From the NCBI GenBank assembly GCA_045658965.1, contig JAZOVZ010000108.1, forward strand, positions 1-35,116: a stretch of 35,116 bases of DNA. The letters are read 5' to 3'. Source of the DNA: SVQP01 sp045658965. GTDB taxonomy: Bacteria; Bacillota; Clostridia; Oscillospirales; CAG-272. The number at the start of each line of letters is the position of its first letter. The first letter of the stretch is position 1. The notes below the pieces were generated by a model that worked only from the letters and a program-made list of their open reading frames with translations, did no database searches and was not told the origin of the DNA. Below are positions 16,228 through 23,479 of this stretch, piece after piece. Made by a program: the position numbers and the translations under genes.

Positions 16228-16308
16228 GGGTAGCGAAGCGGCACGAGCGTAATGAATGACATGCCGGTGCCATGTCAGAACGCGAGTGTGACCGAGCCGC
16301 AGCGAGAC
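16228..16308 (+). repeat. 81-bp repeat, copy 2
   Basis: This is the same 81-bp unit as at 15929-16009, in the same orientation, 299 bp further on. One arm base of the central inverted repeat differs (GCCGGTGCCATG instead of GCCGGTGGCATG). The matching place in the right arm of the palindrome has unrelated sequence. Confidence 0.8.
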
Positions 16309-16831
16309 GGTGACCGCAGCGGAGCGACATTGACCGAGGCACGAGGGAAACAAGCGACGCGGTTGCGGTGGTGGGGGTTCCCACTTCACCGCTCTATGGC
16401 ATCGTGGGACATGCGCTGCGTAGGGACGGAGACCTTCGCCGTCCGATGGCGTGAGGTGACGGTTGTCTGTTTTGGGTTCAGAGCGTCCCTATGGTAACCC
16501 CCACCACCGCAACCGCGTCAGCCAATCGCTCCAAGTATTCGCGATCGTCTTCCGCTGCGGGGAGGCTTGAAAGGGTTGCGACGCTTAAAAAGCCGTCCCC
16601 TCGGGGGAAGGAGGGAACCCACAAGCGTAGCGCAGTGGGAGGAAGGGGAACGCGCGTAAAAGTTGGATAAGCAAACATTTCACCGAATTTTGCGGATAAT
16701 AGAAAATAATACTGTCCCTAATTCATTACGATACCCCTTCCTCCCGTAACGCTACGCTACGGGATCCCACCTTCCCCCGAGGGGACGGCTTTTTGGGCGT
16801 ATCCTTATTGTAGACTTAATGTCATGAGTTG

Positions 16832-16872
16832 AAAAAAGCAGGAATCTGTTCAAAATCGAACAAATTCCTGCT
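16832..16872 (-). terminator. Terminator of the VWA operon
   Basis: This is the mirror copy of the pyr terminator in the right palindrome arm: stem 16837-16845/16864-16872 with inner TGTTC/GAACA pairs, and A6 at 16832-16837 that gives a U tract on the minus strand. It stops leftward transcripts 63 bp after the last gene. Confidence 0.85.
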
Positions 16873-16934
16873 ATTTTACCGCTAATTTGTCAGCACCATG
16901 GGGCTGTTTTTTTATTTTTGGACTCGGTAGGATG

Positions 16935-17369
16935 TTACGTCATAAAAAACAACGTGCAAACAACGTATCCGACCAAGCAAAGCGCGGCTAAGGTTGGAAC
17001 GGCAAAAACCGCGGTCAGAATCCACGCGCAAATTTGCATCCATTTGGGCTTTTCCTGCTTCAAAAACGCAAGATAGGCAGATACCAGCATGCCCGTTCCC
17101 CAAAAAAATGCATGGAACAGCATGATCAGCGTCACCATCACAATGTTTGCAAACATCACAAGCATCATGCCGATGATCTCGCCCCCGGGAAGTCCGGGCT
17201 CACTCGGCTCACCCGTTTCGGGCGCGGGGGTAGTCATATCCTGCAAAAGCGTCATGGAAAGCGCAAAGGTCACAATGCTGACTGCCAAAATCACGCAGGC
17301 AATGGCAAACAAGACCGTGGGATGTGCGAGCCGGTCAAGCTCGTCTTTCTCTCGGATATCCCCATTCAT
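16935..17369 (-). CDS. Four-helix membrane protein (144 aa), paralogue of its neighbour
   Basis: The family is not recognised. Four hydrophobic segments are visible: about 18-43, 66-87, 88-103 and 113-142, with an acidic Pro-rich loop (TPAPETGEPSEPGLPGG) between the first two. It aligns with the upstream gene product (HPTVLFAIACVILAV with KHTVLFIIACAILVI; FLKQEKPKWMQ with FRKKDKPLWMW), so the pair arose by tandem duplication. AAGGAG precedes the ATG, 10 bp after the neighbour. It is the last gene of the ECF/VWA operon, and a role in that envelope system is inferred from position. Confidence 0.75.
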   Translation of the reverse strand: MNGDIREKDELDRLAHPTVLFAIACVILAVSIVTFALSMTLLQDMTTPAPETGEPSEPGLPGGEIIGMMLVMFANIVMVTLIMLFHAFFWGTGMLVSAYLAFLKQEKPKWMQICAWILTAVFAVPTLAALCLVGYVVCTLFFMT

Positions 17370-17379
17370 GTACTTCTCC

Positions 17380-17826
17380 TTACAACAAATTCGAAATCAG
17401 CGAAACAACCGCAACCGTAAGCACGAACAAGACGTTGCTCCCTGCCATAAACGTATACAAGCAGAACAGCAACAGCGACAGCACCCACATCCAAAGCGGC
17501 TTATCCTTTTTGCGAAACGTCAGAATGCCGGACGGGATCATGCCCGCTATCCAAAACACGGTGCAGATCAGCCATATGACCAAGGGCACCGCAAGCACCA
17601 TCAGGTAGGAAAACGCCAGTACAAGTGCCGCCAAGCCCGGCAGCTCCGACTCGGAAGGATCCATGCCGGATAATTCGTTCAGCAATCCCCACGCCACCGC
17701 GACCGTTCCCACAACGAACGCCAGCAAACCGATCACTAAGATCGCGCAAGCAATGATAAACAGCACGGTATGCTTTTTCTGCGCGCGAATTCTCGGCTTT
17801 TTTACGGGACTATTTTGTTCTTGCAT
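17380..17826 (-). CDS. Four-helix membrane protein (148 aa), paralogue of its neighbour
   Basis: The start is taken at the ATG at 17826, which follows AGAGGTG at good spacing; the open frame runs ten codons further upstream without a site. After a basic N terminus (VKKPRIRAQKKH) come four hydrophobic segments with an acidic loop (SGMDPSESELPG) after the first. It shares layout and several motifs with the downstream gene. Function is unknown. The gap to the VWA gene (71 bp) carries one copy of the 21-bp dispersed repeat, without an obvious terminator. Confidence 0.75.
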   Translation of the reverse strand: MQEQNSPVKKPRIRAQKKHTVLFIIACAILVIGLLAFVVGTVAVAWGLLNELSGMDPSESELPGLAALVLAFSYLMVLAVPLVIWLICTVFWIAGMIPSGILTFRKKDKPLWMWVLSLLLFCLYTFMAGSNVLFVLTVAVVSLISNLL

Positions 17827-17872
17827 AATACACCTCTTTTCTTTTAACGGGAACACTGCCCTATAGGCTGCG

Positions 17873-17893
17873 GGAGCAAGCCCCCGCCCTACG
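17873..17893 (+). repeat. Third copy of the 21-bp dispersed repeat
   Basis: It reads GGAGCAAGCC, CCC, then GCCCTACG, matching the pair at 184-240. It lies between two genes of the VWA operon. Confidence 0.7.
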
Positions 17894-17897
17894 TTTT

Positions 17898-19412
17898 TTA
17901 TCGGCTTCCCTGCAGATCTCGGATCAGCTGCTCAAACTCGGCTTGGTAGAAATCCTTTTCCTGCATATCGCCAAGCAGGGCAAGCACGTTCTCAAGCGAT
18001 GCGTCACCCTTGTAGCGGCTGTTGTGCAGCAGCATTGCCGTTTCGATAATGGCTGCGGCAAACAGCGCGTCGTCATTCAAGGTGTCCTTGACGCTCTCGT
18101 CGCCAATACCGTACTCGCGCAGCACGCTCTCGCTCTCGCCGGGGTTCTTCCAGCGCACGGCAAGCTGTGCATAGCCTGCTTCGGGATAGACCTTGTTATC
18201 AGTCATGGTGATCTCATAGCACACGGTCAAGGTGTGCCCTGCACCAACCTCGCCTGCGTCCTTGGTGTCGTCCTCGAAATCCTCGGTATTGAGTCTGCGG
18301 TTTTCATAGCCGATCAGACGGTACTGTTCCACGTAAGCAGGATCAAAGGTGACCTGCAGCTTGACGTCGTTTGCCACGGTGGTCAAGGTAGAGCAAAGCT
18401 CGCTGCCAAAGATCTTTTCCGCCTCGACCTCACCGTCGATATAGTAGTACACGCCGTTGCCGTGGTCGGCAAGGGTCTCCATGTTATCGTCACGGAAATT
18501 GCCGCTGCCAAAGCCCAGCACCGACAGGTAAATGCCGCTCTTGCGCTTTTCCTCTACGAATGCCTTGAGCTGCTCGGGATCGCGGATGCCTACGTTGAGG
18601 TCACCGTCCGACGCCATGATGATGCGGTTATTGCCGCCCTCGATATAGCAGGAGCGCGCGATCTCATAAGCCTTTTGCAAGCCCGCCTGTCCGTTGGTGG
18701 AGCCGCCTGCCTGCAGATTGTTGATGGCGTGCATGATCTCTTCATACTGATTACCGGGGCAAGCCTCCAGCACCACCCTTTCCCCTGCCGCGTAGGTCAC
18801 GATAGACACGCGATCGTTCGCGGTCAGATTGGACACCAGATAGGAAAAGGTCTTTTGCAACAGCGGCAGCTTATCCTCGGAGTTCATAGAACCCGAAATA
18901 TCCACCAAGAACACCAGATTGTTGCCCGTGGGGGCTGCCGCGTCGTTTGCCTTGAGCCCCAGCATCAAAAGGCGGTTTTGTGCATTCCAGGGACAAGGCA
19001 CGATCTGCGCACTCACGCCGAACAGCTCGCCCTCTGCGGGCTCTTGGTAATCGTAGTCAAAATAGTTGAGCATTTCCTCGGTGCGGATGTTGCCGCCCAC
19101 GTAGTCCTGCGTCATCTGCGACCACTTGTACCCCAATTGCACGTGCTTGCGGAACAGCGTATAGGACGCGGTATCCACGTCTGCGGAAAATGTGGAGATC
19201 GCCTGCTGATCGGTATTGACAAAGGGCGTTTCCACAATACCGCTCTGCGAGTTTGGCGAAATGATGCCGTTCTCCTCGGGATAATAGGGGCTTGCCAAAT
19301 TCATATCGGGCGCACCGTAGCCGGGATCGGATGCGTCGCAAGCTGCAAACACCGCAGCACTCATGGCGAGCACGAGTAAAAGTCCTGTCAGTTTGGTTAC
19401 AAAGCGTTTCAT
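17898..19412 (-). CDS. VWA-domain lipoprotein (YfbK-like)
   Basis: This is a 504-residue exported protein. The signal peptide ends in VFAAC, so Cys25 is a likely lipid attachment site. Residues 70-150 match the N-terminal region found before the VWA domain in YfbK-like proteins (TFSADVDTASYTLFRK, RTEEMLNYFDYDY). The VWA domain (about 165-340) has a complete metal site: DISGS at 171-175, Thr239 in GGSTN and ASDGD near 267. The C-terminal part resembles the domain following VWA in the same family (ALFAAAIIETAMLLHNSRYKG). Such proteins bind ligands through the metal; the ligand here is unknown. GGAGG before the ATG at 19412 sets the start. It follows the ECF sigma and anti-sigma genes by 51 bp. 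Confidence 0.88.
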   Translation of the reverse strand: MKRFVTKLTGLLLVLAMSAAVFAACDASDPGYGAPDMNLASPYYPEENGIISPNSQSGIVETPFVNTDQQAISTFSADVDTASYTLFRKHVQLGYKWSQMTQDYVGGNIRTEEMLNYFDYDYQEPAEGELFGVSAQIVPCPWNAQNRLLMLGLKANDAAAPTGNNLVFLVDISGSMNSEDKLPLLQKTFSYLVSNLTANDRVSIVTYAAGERVVLEACPGNQYEEIMHAINNLQAGGSTNGQAGLQKAYEIARSCYIEGGNNRIIMASDGDLNVGIRDPEQLKAFVEEKRKSGIYLSVLGFGSGNFRDDNMETLADHGNGVYYYIDGEVEAEKIFGSELCSTLTTVANDVKLQVTFDPAYVEQYRLIGYENRRLNTEDFEDDTKDAGEVGAGHTLTVCYEITMTDNKVYPEAGYAQLAVRWKNPGESESVLREYGIGDESVKDTLNDDALFAAAIIETAMLLHNSRYKGDASLENVLALLGDMQEKDFYQAEFEQLIRDLQGSR

Positions 19413-19463
19413 AATAACCTCCATGAAATTCATTCGGTTTGGACAAAAGAGGTTAGCATCGGA

Positions 19464-20081
19464 TTACGTTTCAATATAAAGCGCAATCCGTTCGGCAAGG
19501 GCGTCACCAAGCTCCAGCTCGGGGTCATAGTCAAACACCTCGCCGTGCCCTGCGTTGCCTGCCGTATTTTTGAGATAAGGAGAAACCACGATGCCGTCAC
19601 CAAAGCTCAGCCAGATCTGATACTTGGGTGCTTGGCTTTGCTCAGTAAATTCGGTTCTGTTTTTGCTTTGCATCATCGAGATCAGCTGCTCACACTCGGA
19701 CGTGGACAGCGAAACTGTATAGTACGCGTCACTTCCCTGCTCGCTCCATATCAGCATAGGCTGATCAAACAGCATGGACTCCAATTCATCCGACGAGCGG
19801 GGGGAACGCGTTTGCTGCGCTTCTTGCATGACCTGCTCCATTTGCTCCATGGGTGCGGGGGGCGTGGGATCTTCCCCGTCTCCCAGCACGCCGACAAGCA
19901 CGCCAATGGTCACGCTTGCGGCAATGGTGCAAAGCAGCAACGCGCCAACCAGCGTCAACGCCGCCGCGATCAGCACGGTACGCCATGTGGGAGATTTTCT
20001 GCGCACACGATAGGCAGCCGCCTCTTGCAGATACCGCTCGTCTACGTAGCCGATCTCTTCGTAAAGTCTGCGCCCGTTCAT
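19464..20081 (-). CDS. Membrane anti-sigma-like protein
   Basis: This 205-residue protein has a short cytosolic N terminus (1-33, MNGRRLYEEIGYVDERYLQEA), one membrane segment (about 35-62) and an extracytoplasmic region of some 140 residues with a Pro/Gln-rich linker and a beta-rich end (YQIWLSFGDGIVVSPYL). It overlaps the ECF sigma gene by four bases, the usual arrangement for a cognate anti-sigma factor. I see no zinc HxxxCxxC motif, so it is not a ZAS-type anti-sigma. The role is inferred from context and topology. Confidence 0.7.
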   Translation of the reverse strand: MNGRRLYEEIGYVDERYLQEAAAYRVRRKSPTWRTVLIAAALTLVGALLLCTIAASVTIGVLVGVLGDGEDPTPPAPMEQMEQVMQEAQQTRSPRSSDELESMLFDQPMLIWSEQGSDAYYTVSLSTSECEQLISMMQSKNRTEFTEQSQAPKYQIWLSFGDGIVVSPYLKNTAGNAGHGEVFDYDPELELGDALAERIALYIET

Positions 20082-20626
20082 ATGCCCGCCTCCTTTAACG
20101 TTGCCGCCAACTGTCCGCGCAAGCGAAACAGAATGCTCTTGACCTTGCCCTCGCTCATCTGCATGCGCTGTGCGATCTCGGCAATCGAGTCGGTATAAAA
20201 ATACCTGCGCAGAAAGATGACGCGCTTATCCGGCTCAAGCCCTGCCAAAAAATCATCCAGCACCTCGCGCAAGCAGCCCTGCTCGTATTGCTCCGCAGGC
20301 GTTTGCAGGTCCGCAAGGCATTCCTCCAGCTCCTCGAACGCCACCTGCACGCCGCCCCTTTTGGCAGCGTGGTTGCGATCATAGCGGTTGAGCGAAATGT
20401 TGCGAATGATTTTTGCCATGTACCCGCCGAGATAGGTCGGACGGTTTTCGGGCATGGAATTCCATGCAGCCAAGTACGCATCGTTGACGCATTCCTCGGC
20501 ATCCTCGTGCGATCCTACGATCGATTTGGACGTCGCGTGCATCATGCCGCCGTACTTGACCGAGGTCTGCGTGATGGCATCCTCGTTTCTCGCCCAGTAC
20601 AGATCCACAATTAATTTGTCCTCCAT
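20078..20626 (-). CDS. ECF-type RNA polymerase sigma factor
   Basis: This 182-residue protein has the two ECF domains. Region 2 (about 20-85) contains SHEDAEECVNDAYLAAWNSMPENRP and GGYMAKIIRNISLNRYDR. Region 4 (about 122-178) contains FLRRYFYTDSIAEIAQRMQMSEGKVKSILFRLR, a helix-turn-helix that reads the -35 element. It heads an operon with the anti-sigma-like gene, the VWA lipoprotein and two membrane proteins, so it probably controls an envelope response. A likely autoregulatory promoter lies 33-58 bp upstream. A GAGGTGA site precedes the ATG. Confidence 0.92.
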   Translation of the reverse strand: MEDKLIVDLYWARNEDAITQTSVKYGGMMHATSKSIVGSHEDAEECVNDAYLAAWNSMPENRPTYLGGYMAKIIRNISLNRYDRNHAAKRGGVQVAFEELEECLADLQTPAEQYEQGCLREVLDDFLAGLEPDKRVIFLRRYFYTDSIAEIAQRMQMSEGKVKSILFRLRGQLAATLKEAGI

Positions 20627-20658
20627 AATCTCACCTCTTTTTGTCCTTCACCTATCAA

Positions 20659-20684
20659 GACAGGAATTTTATCGTTTGGTTTCA
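20659..20684 (-). promoter_or_regulatory. Likely ECF-dependent promoter of the sigma operon
   Basis: On the minus strand, TGAAAC (20684-20679) and TGTC (20662-20659) are separated by 16 bp. This fits the general ECF pattern TGAAAC-N16-CGTC known from Bacillus SigM-type factors with one mismatch, at the expected place for autoregulation. No SigA-type promoter with comparable fit was seen here. Confidence 0.55.
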
Positions 20685-20720
20685 CTTTTTTGAAAATTTT
20701 TTTATAAATTATATAAAATT

Positions 20721-20844
20721 GAAATTTGCCTTGCAAATTTCCACCGCAACATTCCGCAGCATGCGGAATATATCACTCGCGCAAAGCGCGAATATCACGC
20801 TTCGGCATTTCCGAAGCATATCACTGCGACTCCGGCGGAGTCGC
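20721..20844. repeat. Array of five small hairpins spaced by ATATCAC
   Basis: Five perfect short inverted repeats follow one another: 20721-20729/20733-20741, 20751-20757/20763-20769, 20777-20782/20786-20791, 20799-20805/20811-20817 and 20826-20833/20837-20844. The last three are each preceded by ATATCAC. The stem sequences differ, but the spacing word is constant. The array fills the gap between the ECF operon and the amidase gene, and its last unit encodes the amidase C terminus and stop. Confidence 0.75.
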
Positions 20845-21435
20845 CCTGTCCGCAGGCGGCGTAACTCCTTCGCCCGAGAGCGCAACGCCCTCCAAAAGAT
20901 CAAAATAGCAGCTTTCCTCTGGCACCTCCACGCGCACGCCCTCAATACGGATAAATCGCTGTGAGGCAGCGTTTACGTAAGACGACAGCCTTCTGTCCAG
21001 CGCATCATCCGAGTGCGCAGCAACCAAAATTTCGCCGCCACGGATGTCGGTAATGATCAGCGTGTGGTAAAAATCCCCCTCGCTGTCCGCAAGCTGCACA
21101 ACGTCACCCGGGGACACCTCTGCCCTGCCGACTTCTCTGCCGTAAGGTCCCGTGCCGCCGTTTTCCGCGGCAAACGCAGGTGCACCCGTGATAAAATCGT
21201 AAAACGACTCCACGCTGCTCCACGCGGGCGCGCGATCGGTGGGGGAAACGTAATACCACCCGAACGTGGGCGTAAAATTCATCTCGCAGCTGCCTGCCAG
21301 CACGCTTTGCGACACAAAGCTGGTGCAATCACCGCCGTATCCCGTGAAATTGATAAACAAGGGATTGCGCGAACGCGCCCAACGGCGCGCGTATTCGACC
21401 GCGCGTGTGCGGTCATATGGCTTGTAAAGTAACAT
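20821..21435 (-). CDS. Amidase-domain protein (Amidase_6 type)
   Basis: This 204-residue protein begins almost directly with a domain resembling the putative amidase family PF12671: RAVEYARRWARSRNPLFINF, then GGDCTSFVSQSVLAGS with the presumed nucleophilic Cys, WSSVESFYDFI, and HTLIITD with the presumed His. The fold is NlpC/P60-like, and family members are thought to act on amide bonds, possibly of cell wall. There is no signal peptide, which is unusual for a wall enzyme. The last 20 or so residues are encoded by repeat DNA (EGVTPPADRATPPESQ), so the natural C terminus may have been replaced. GGAGGCG precedes the ATG. Confidence 0.8.
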   Translation of the reverse strand: MLLYKPYDRTRAVEYARRWARSRNPLFINFTGYGGDCTSFVSQSVLAGSCEMNFTPTFGWYYVSPTDRAPAWSSVESFYDFITGAPAFAAENGGTGPYGREVGRAEVSPGDVVQLADSEGDFYHTLIITDIRGGEILVAAHSDDALDRRLSSYVNAASQRFIRIEGVRVEVPEESCYFDLLEGVALSGEGVTPPADRATPPESQ

Positions 21436-21478
21436 CAGATCGCCTCCTTTTCTCCTTTATCATATGAGAAAGGGAGTA

Positions 21479-21516
21479 AAAAAGACACGGACTGCCCCTA
21501 TGGTGCGGCAGTCCGT
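21479..21516 (-). terminator. Terminator of the dacA-like gene
   Basis: ACGGACTGCC and GGCAGTCCGT (21487-21496, 21507-21516) form a perfect 10-bp stem. The A-rich run just left of it gives a U tract on the minus strand. It lies 12 bp after the stop codon. Confidence 0.9.
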
Positions 21517-21528
21517 ATCACTATCCAA

Positions 21529-22758
21529 TTATTTTGCGTAGGTATTATACAGACCCGCGTGATCTTCCATATAGGAAAGCTGATTTTCGGCAAATGCGGT
21601 CACGCAAACGTATGCGTTGCCGCCTGCATCCACAATGTAGGACACAAGGCAAGATTTCGCCTGCGTTTCCAAACCCGTTTTTGCCGCCACGATGGGCACT
21701 TGCGTAGCGTATGCCGGATATCTGTCCAGCGCATCGGAAAGATAGCTGTGTGAAAAATAGAAGGTATAGGTTGCAGGCTGTCCGTTCTTGATGTAATGTC
21801 CGGTAGCATTGTATCGCTCGGTAGACATGATCTTGGCGCACAGCTCGTTTTGCATAGCGTAGCGCATAATGGCAGCCATTTCGCGCGCGGTGGTATAGTG
21901 ATCGTCCTCATGCAAGCCGTGGGTATTGACAAAATGCGTGCCCGTCAGCCCCAGCTCCTGCGCCTTTTGGTTCATCAGCTCCACAAACGCCTGCTCCGAG
22001 CCCGCTACGTACTTGGCGATCTCAATGCAAGCCACGCCGTCAGACTCCAGCGCGATCGCATACAGCATGGATTCCACGCTCAGCTCGTCGCCCGCATATT
22101 CCTTGGGAGAAAGCATACCCGAGGAGTTTCTCTTGCGCATCTCCTCCTGCACCTCCTCGGTGATCTTGACCATATCCTGCAGGCTATGCTCGTGCGGCAA
22201 ATGCTCCACGGCAACAAGCAGGGTCATGACCTTGGTCATGGAGGCGGGGTACATGCGCTCGTCCGCCAGCTCGGATGCCAAGACGCTGCCGTCGGCTGCG
22301 TTGACCAAAATGGCATATTTGGAATGGGTCTTACTGTCTGTCACGACCGCACCGCTGCCCACGGGAATGGCAGAGCCGGAAAGCGCATTGCCCGCAAAGG
22401 GATAGGTTGCTTCGGGATCCTCCAGAACACCGTTTGTGCCTTGCTCGGGAGTCTCTACGGGAGAAAACAGACCCGTAATGCCCGCCCAGATGCTCTGGAA
22501 AAAGCCGGGCTTTTCGTCCTCGGGGGCATTGCTGCCCGGTTGTCCGGTCACAGTCTCGGACCAGTTGTTACCGGGAGTCTGCGGACCGATGGGTGGCGTG
22601 TCGTTTCTGCCCAACAGCGGCTCTATGACCAGCTGGAATACGAAAAATCCGCCCAGCACCAGCACCAGCAGCACTGCCAAGATCACGGCAAGGAAGGTCA
22701 GCTGCCGTATCTCGGGTCCCGAATTGGGCGTTCTATTTTGTGGATTGCGTTGATTCAT
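21529..22758 (-). CDS. D-alanyl-D-alanine carboxypeptidase-like protein (S11)
   Basis: This 409-residue protein has an N-terminal membrane anchor (about 20-45), a Pro/Gly-rich extracytoplasmic linker to about 140 and a penicillin-binding serine peptidase domain. SxxK is present as S173MTK, and the third motif is K360TG. The second motif, normally S-x-N (SGN or SAN) in the context SGNDAAVALAEHIAGS, reads S239-Asp-Gly241, so the Asn is replaced. Family enzymes trim the terminal D-Ala of peptidoglycan stem peptides. The substitution may change activity, or mark a subfamily. GAGGAC precedes the ATG. The C-terminal stabilising domain of DacA seems to be missing. Confidence 0.85.
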   Translation of the reverse strand: MNQRNPQNRTPNSGPEIRQLTFLAVILAVLLVLVLGGFFVFQLVIEPLLGRNDTPPIGPQTPGNNWSETVTGQPGSNAPEDEKPGFFQSIWAGITGLFSPVETPEQGTNGVLEDPEATYPFAGNALSGSAIPVGSGAVVTDSKTHSKYAILVNAADGSVLASELADERMYPASMTKVMTLLVAVEHLPHEHSLQDMVKITEEVQEEMRKRNSSGMLSPKEYAGDELSVESMLYAIALESDGVACIEIAKYVAGSEQAFVELMNQKAQELGLTGTHFVNTHGLHEDDHYTTAREMAAIMRYAMQNELCAKIMSTERYNATGHYIKNGQPATYTFYFSHSYLSDALDRYPAYATQVPIVAAKTGLETQAKSCLVSYIVDAGGNAYVCVTAFAENQLSYMEDHAGLYNTYAK

Positions 22759-22830
22759 ATACGTCCTCGCATCATAACATTCTTTTGTTCATTTTACCAC
22801 AAAACGCCCCGAATGTCAAGGACACCATGC

Positions 22831-22867
22831 AAAAAAGAAAACTCCGCGCATCTTGCGCGGAGTTTTC
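22831..22867 (-). terminator. Terminator of secG
   Basis: GAAAACTCCGCGC (22837-22849) and GCGCGGAGTTTTC (22855-22867) make a perfect 13-bp stem with a 5-nt loop. The A6 at 22831-22836 becomes a U tract for leftward transcripts. Confidence 0.92.
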
Positions 22868-22879
22868 TTTTCGGTTTCG

Positions 22880-23203
22880 TTATGCAGCCAAAGTGTACCA
22901 GTTGATCAGCACGTACAGTGCAAGCACGATCACGGTAATCAAAACAGAACCGATAATGGTCAGCTTAGAGAACAGCTTATCCATGGTGTTGCCCTTGGTC
23001 TTGCCAAAGAAGGTATCAGCACCGCCTGCAATTGCACCGGAAAGCTTGTGGTCCTTGGAAGACTGCATCAGAACTGCAACGACCAAACCGATAGAGAGCA
23101 GGATCAAAACGATGGACAGTGCAAATACAACACCGCCAACAACCTCAGCACCTGCAGGGTTAGCCGTCTTCCAACCGCTGATAGCTACCAAAAAATCTTT
23201 CAT
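22880..23203 (-). CDS. secG: Protein translocase subunit SecG
   Basis: This 107-residue protein fits the small two-helix component of the SecYEG channel. The first helix (about 22-47) ends in VVAVLMQSSKDHKLSGAIAGGADTFFGKTKGNTMDK, which is the conserved loop of SecG, and the second helix is at about 80-103. The N terminus is some 20 residues longer than the shortest SecG proteins. It is monocistronic, with its own promoter and terminator. A GGAGGAT site precedes the ATG. Confidence 0.93.
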   Translation of the reverse strand: MKDFLVAISGWKTANPAGAEVVGGVVFALSIVLILLSIGLVVAVLMQSSKDHKLSGAIAGGADTFFGKTKGNTMDKLFSKLTIIGSVLITVIVLALYVLINWYTLAA

Positions 23204-23277
23204 CTGTATATATCCTCCGTTTCAAATCATCCTACGATGTGGGAATATCCCAAGCCTTTCGGCTGTCATACCATGGT

Positions 23278-23306
23278 ATTATATCACACTTCAAAACAAA
23301 ATGCAA
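23278..23306 (-). promoter_or_regulatory. SigA promoter of secG
   Basis: On the minus strand, TTGCAT (23306-23301) and TATAAT (23283-23278) have a 17-bp spacer. A perfect 12-bp palindrome, ATACCATGGTAT (23268-23279), overlaps the downstream edge of the -10 and could be an operator. Confidence 0.8.
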
Positions 23307-23397
23307 TAGGATTACGGAAAATTTTTATAAAAATCCGCATCTTTTCAATTTTTTTGTATTCCCTTGCATAACCGTTGTTTATCCTGCCCAAATCCCC

Positions 23398-23426
23398 TTG
23401 CTTTTTTTACAATTTTATGGTACAAT
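23398..23426 (+). promoter_or_regulatory. SigA promoter of the secreted protein/GH gene pair
   Basis: TTGCTT (23398-23403) and TACAAT (23421-23426) have a 17-bp spacer. It lies 54 bp before the start codon at 23480 and is divergent from the secG promoter. Confidence 0.7.
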
Positions 23427-23479
23427 CATACTACCAAAAGATAAAATTTTTTTACCGTGCGTGACGAAAGGAGACCAAA

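Larger units (their letters stand above)
15793..16918. repeat. Large imperfect palindrome, about 1.13 kb, non-coding
   Basis: The left side (15793 to about 16425) and right side (about 16430 to 16918) are inverted copies, followed through several blocks: 15793-15928 with about 16782-16918, 16010-16227 with about 16555-16776, and 16355-16380 with 16496-16521. Mismatches and small indels occur throughout, so the arms have diverged. The left side carries two 81-bp insertions missing from the right. Each outer end has a CAGC...GCTG hairpin with a T run facing outward (minus strand at 15793-15815, plus strand at 16891-16913). No open frame looks coding. It sits exactly where the + strand pyr operon meets the - strand VWA operon. 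Confidence 0.8.

Noticed and set aside
15929..16308. CRISPR-like array from the 81-bp repeats
   Set aside because: There are only two units, they are too long, the 218-bp spacing is homologous to the other palindrome arm, and there are no cas genes.
17943..19379. 478-codon open frame on the + strand
   Set aside because: It mirrors the VWA lipoprotein gene, whose domain motifs are clear. The shadow has no recognisable domain or start site.
21796..22905. 369-codon open frame on the + strand
   Set aside because: It is antisense to the DacA-like gene and crosses the secG terminator, so it is not a plausible gene.
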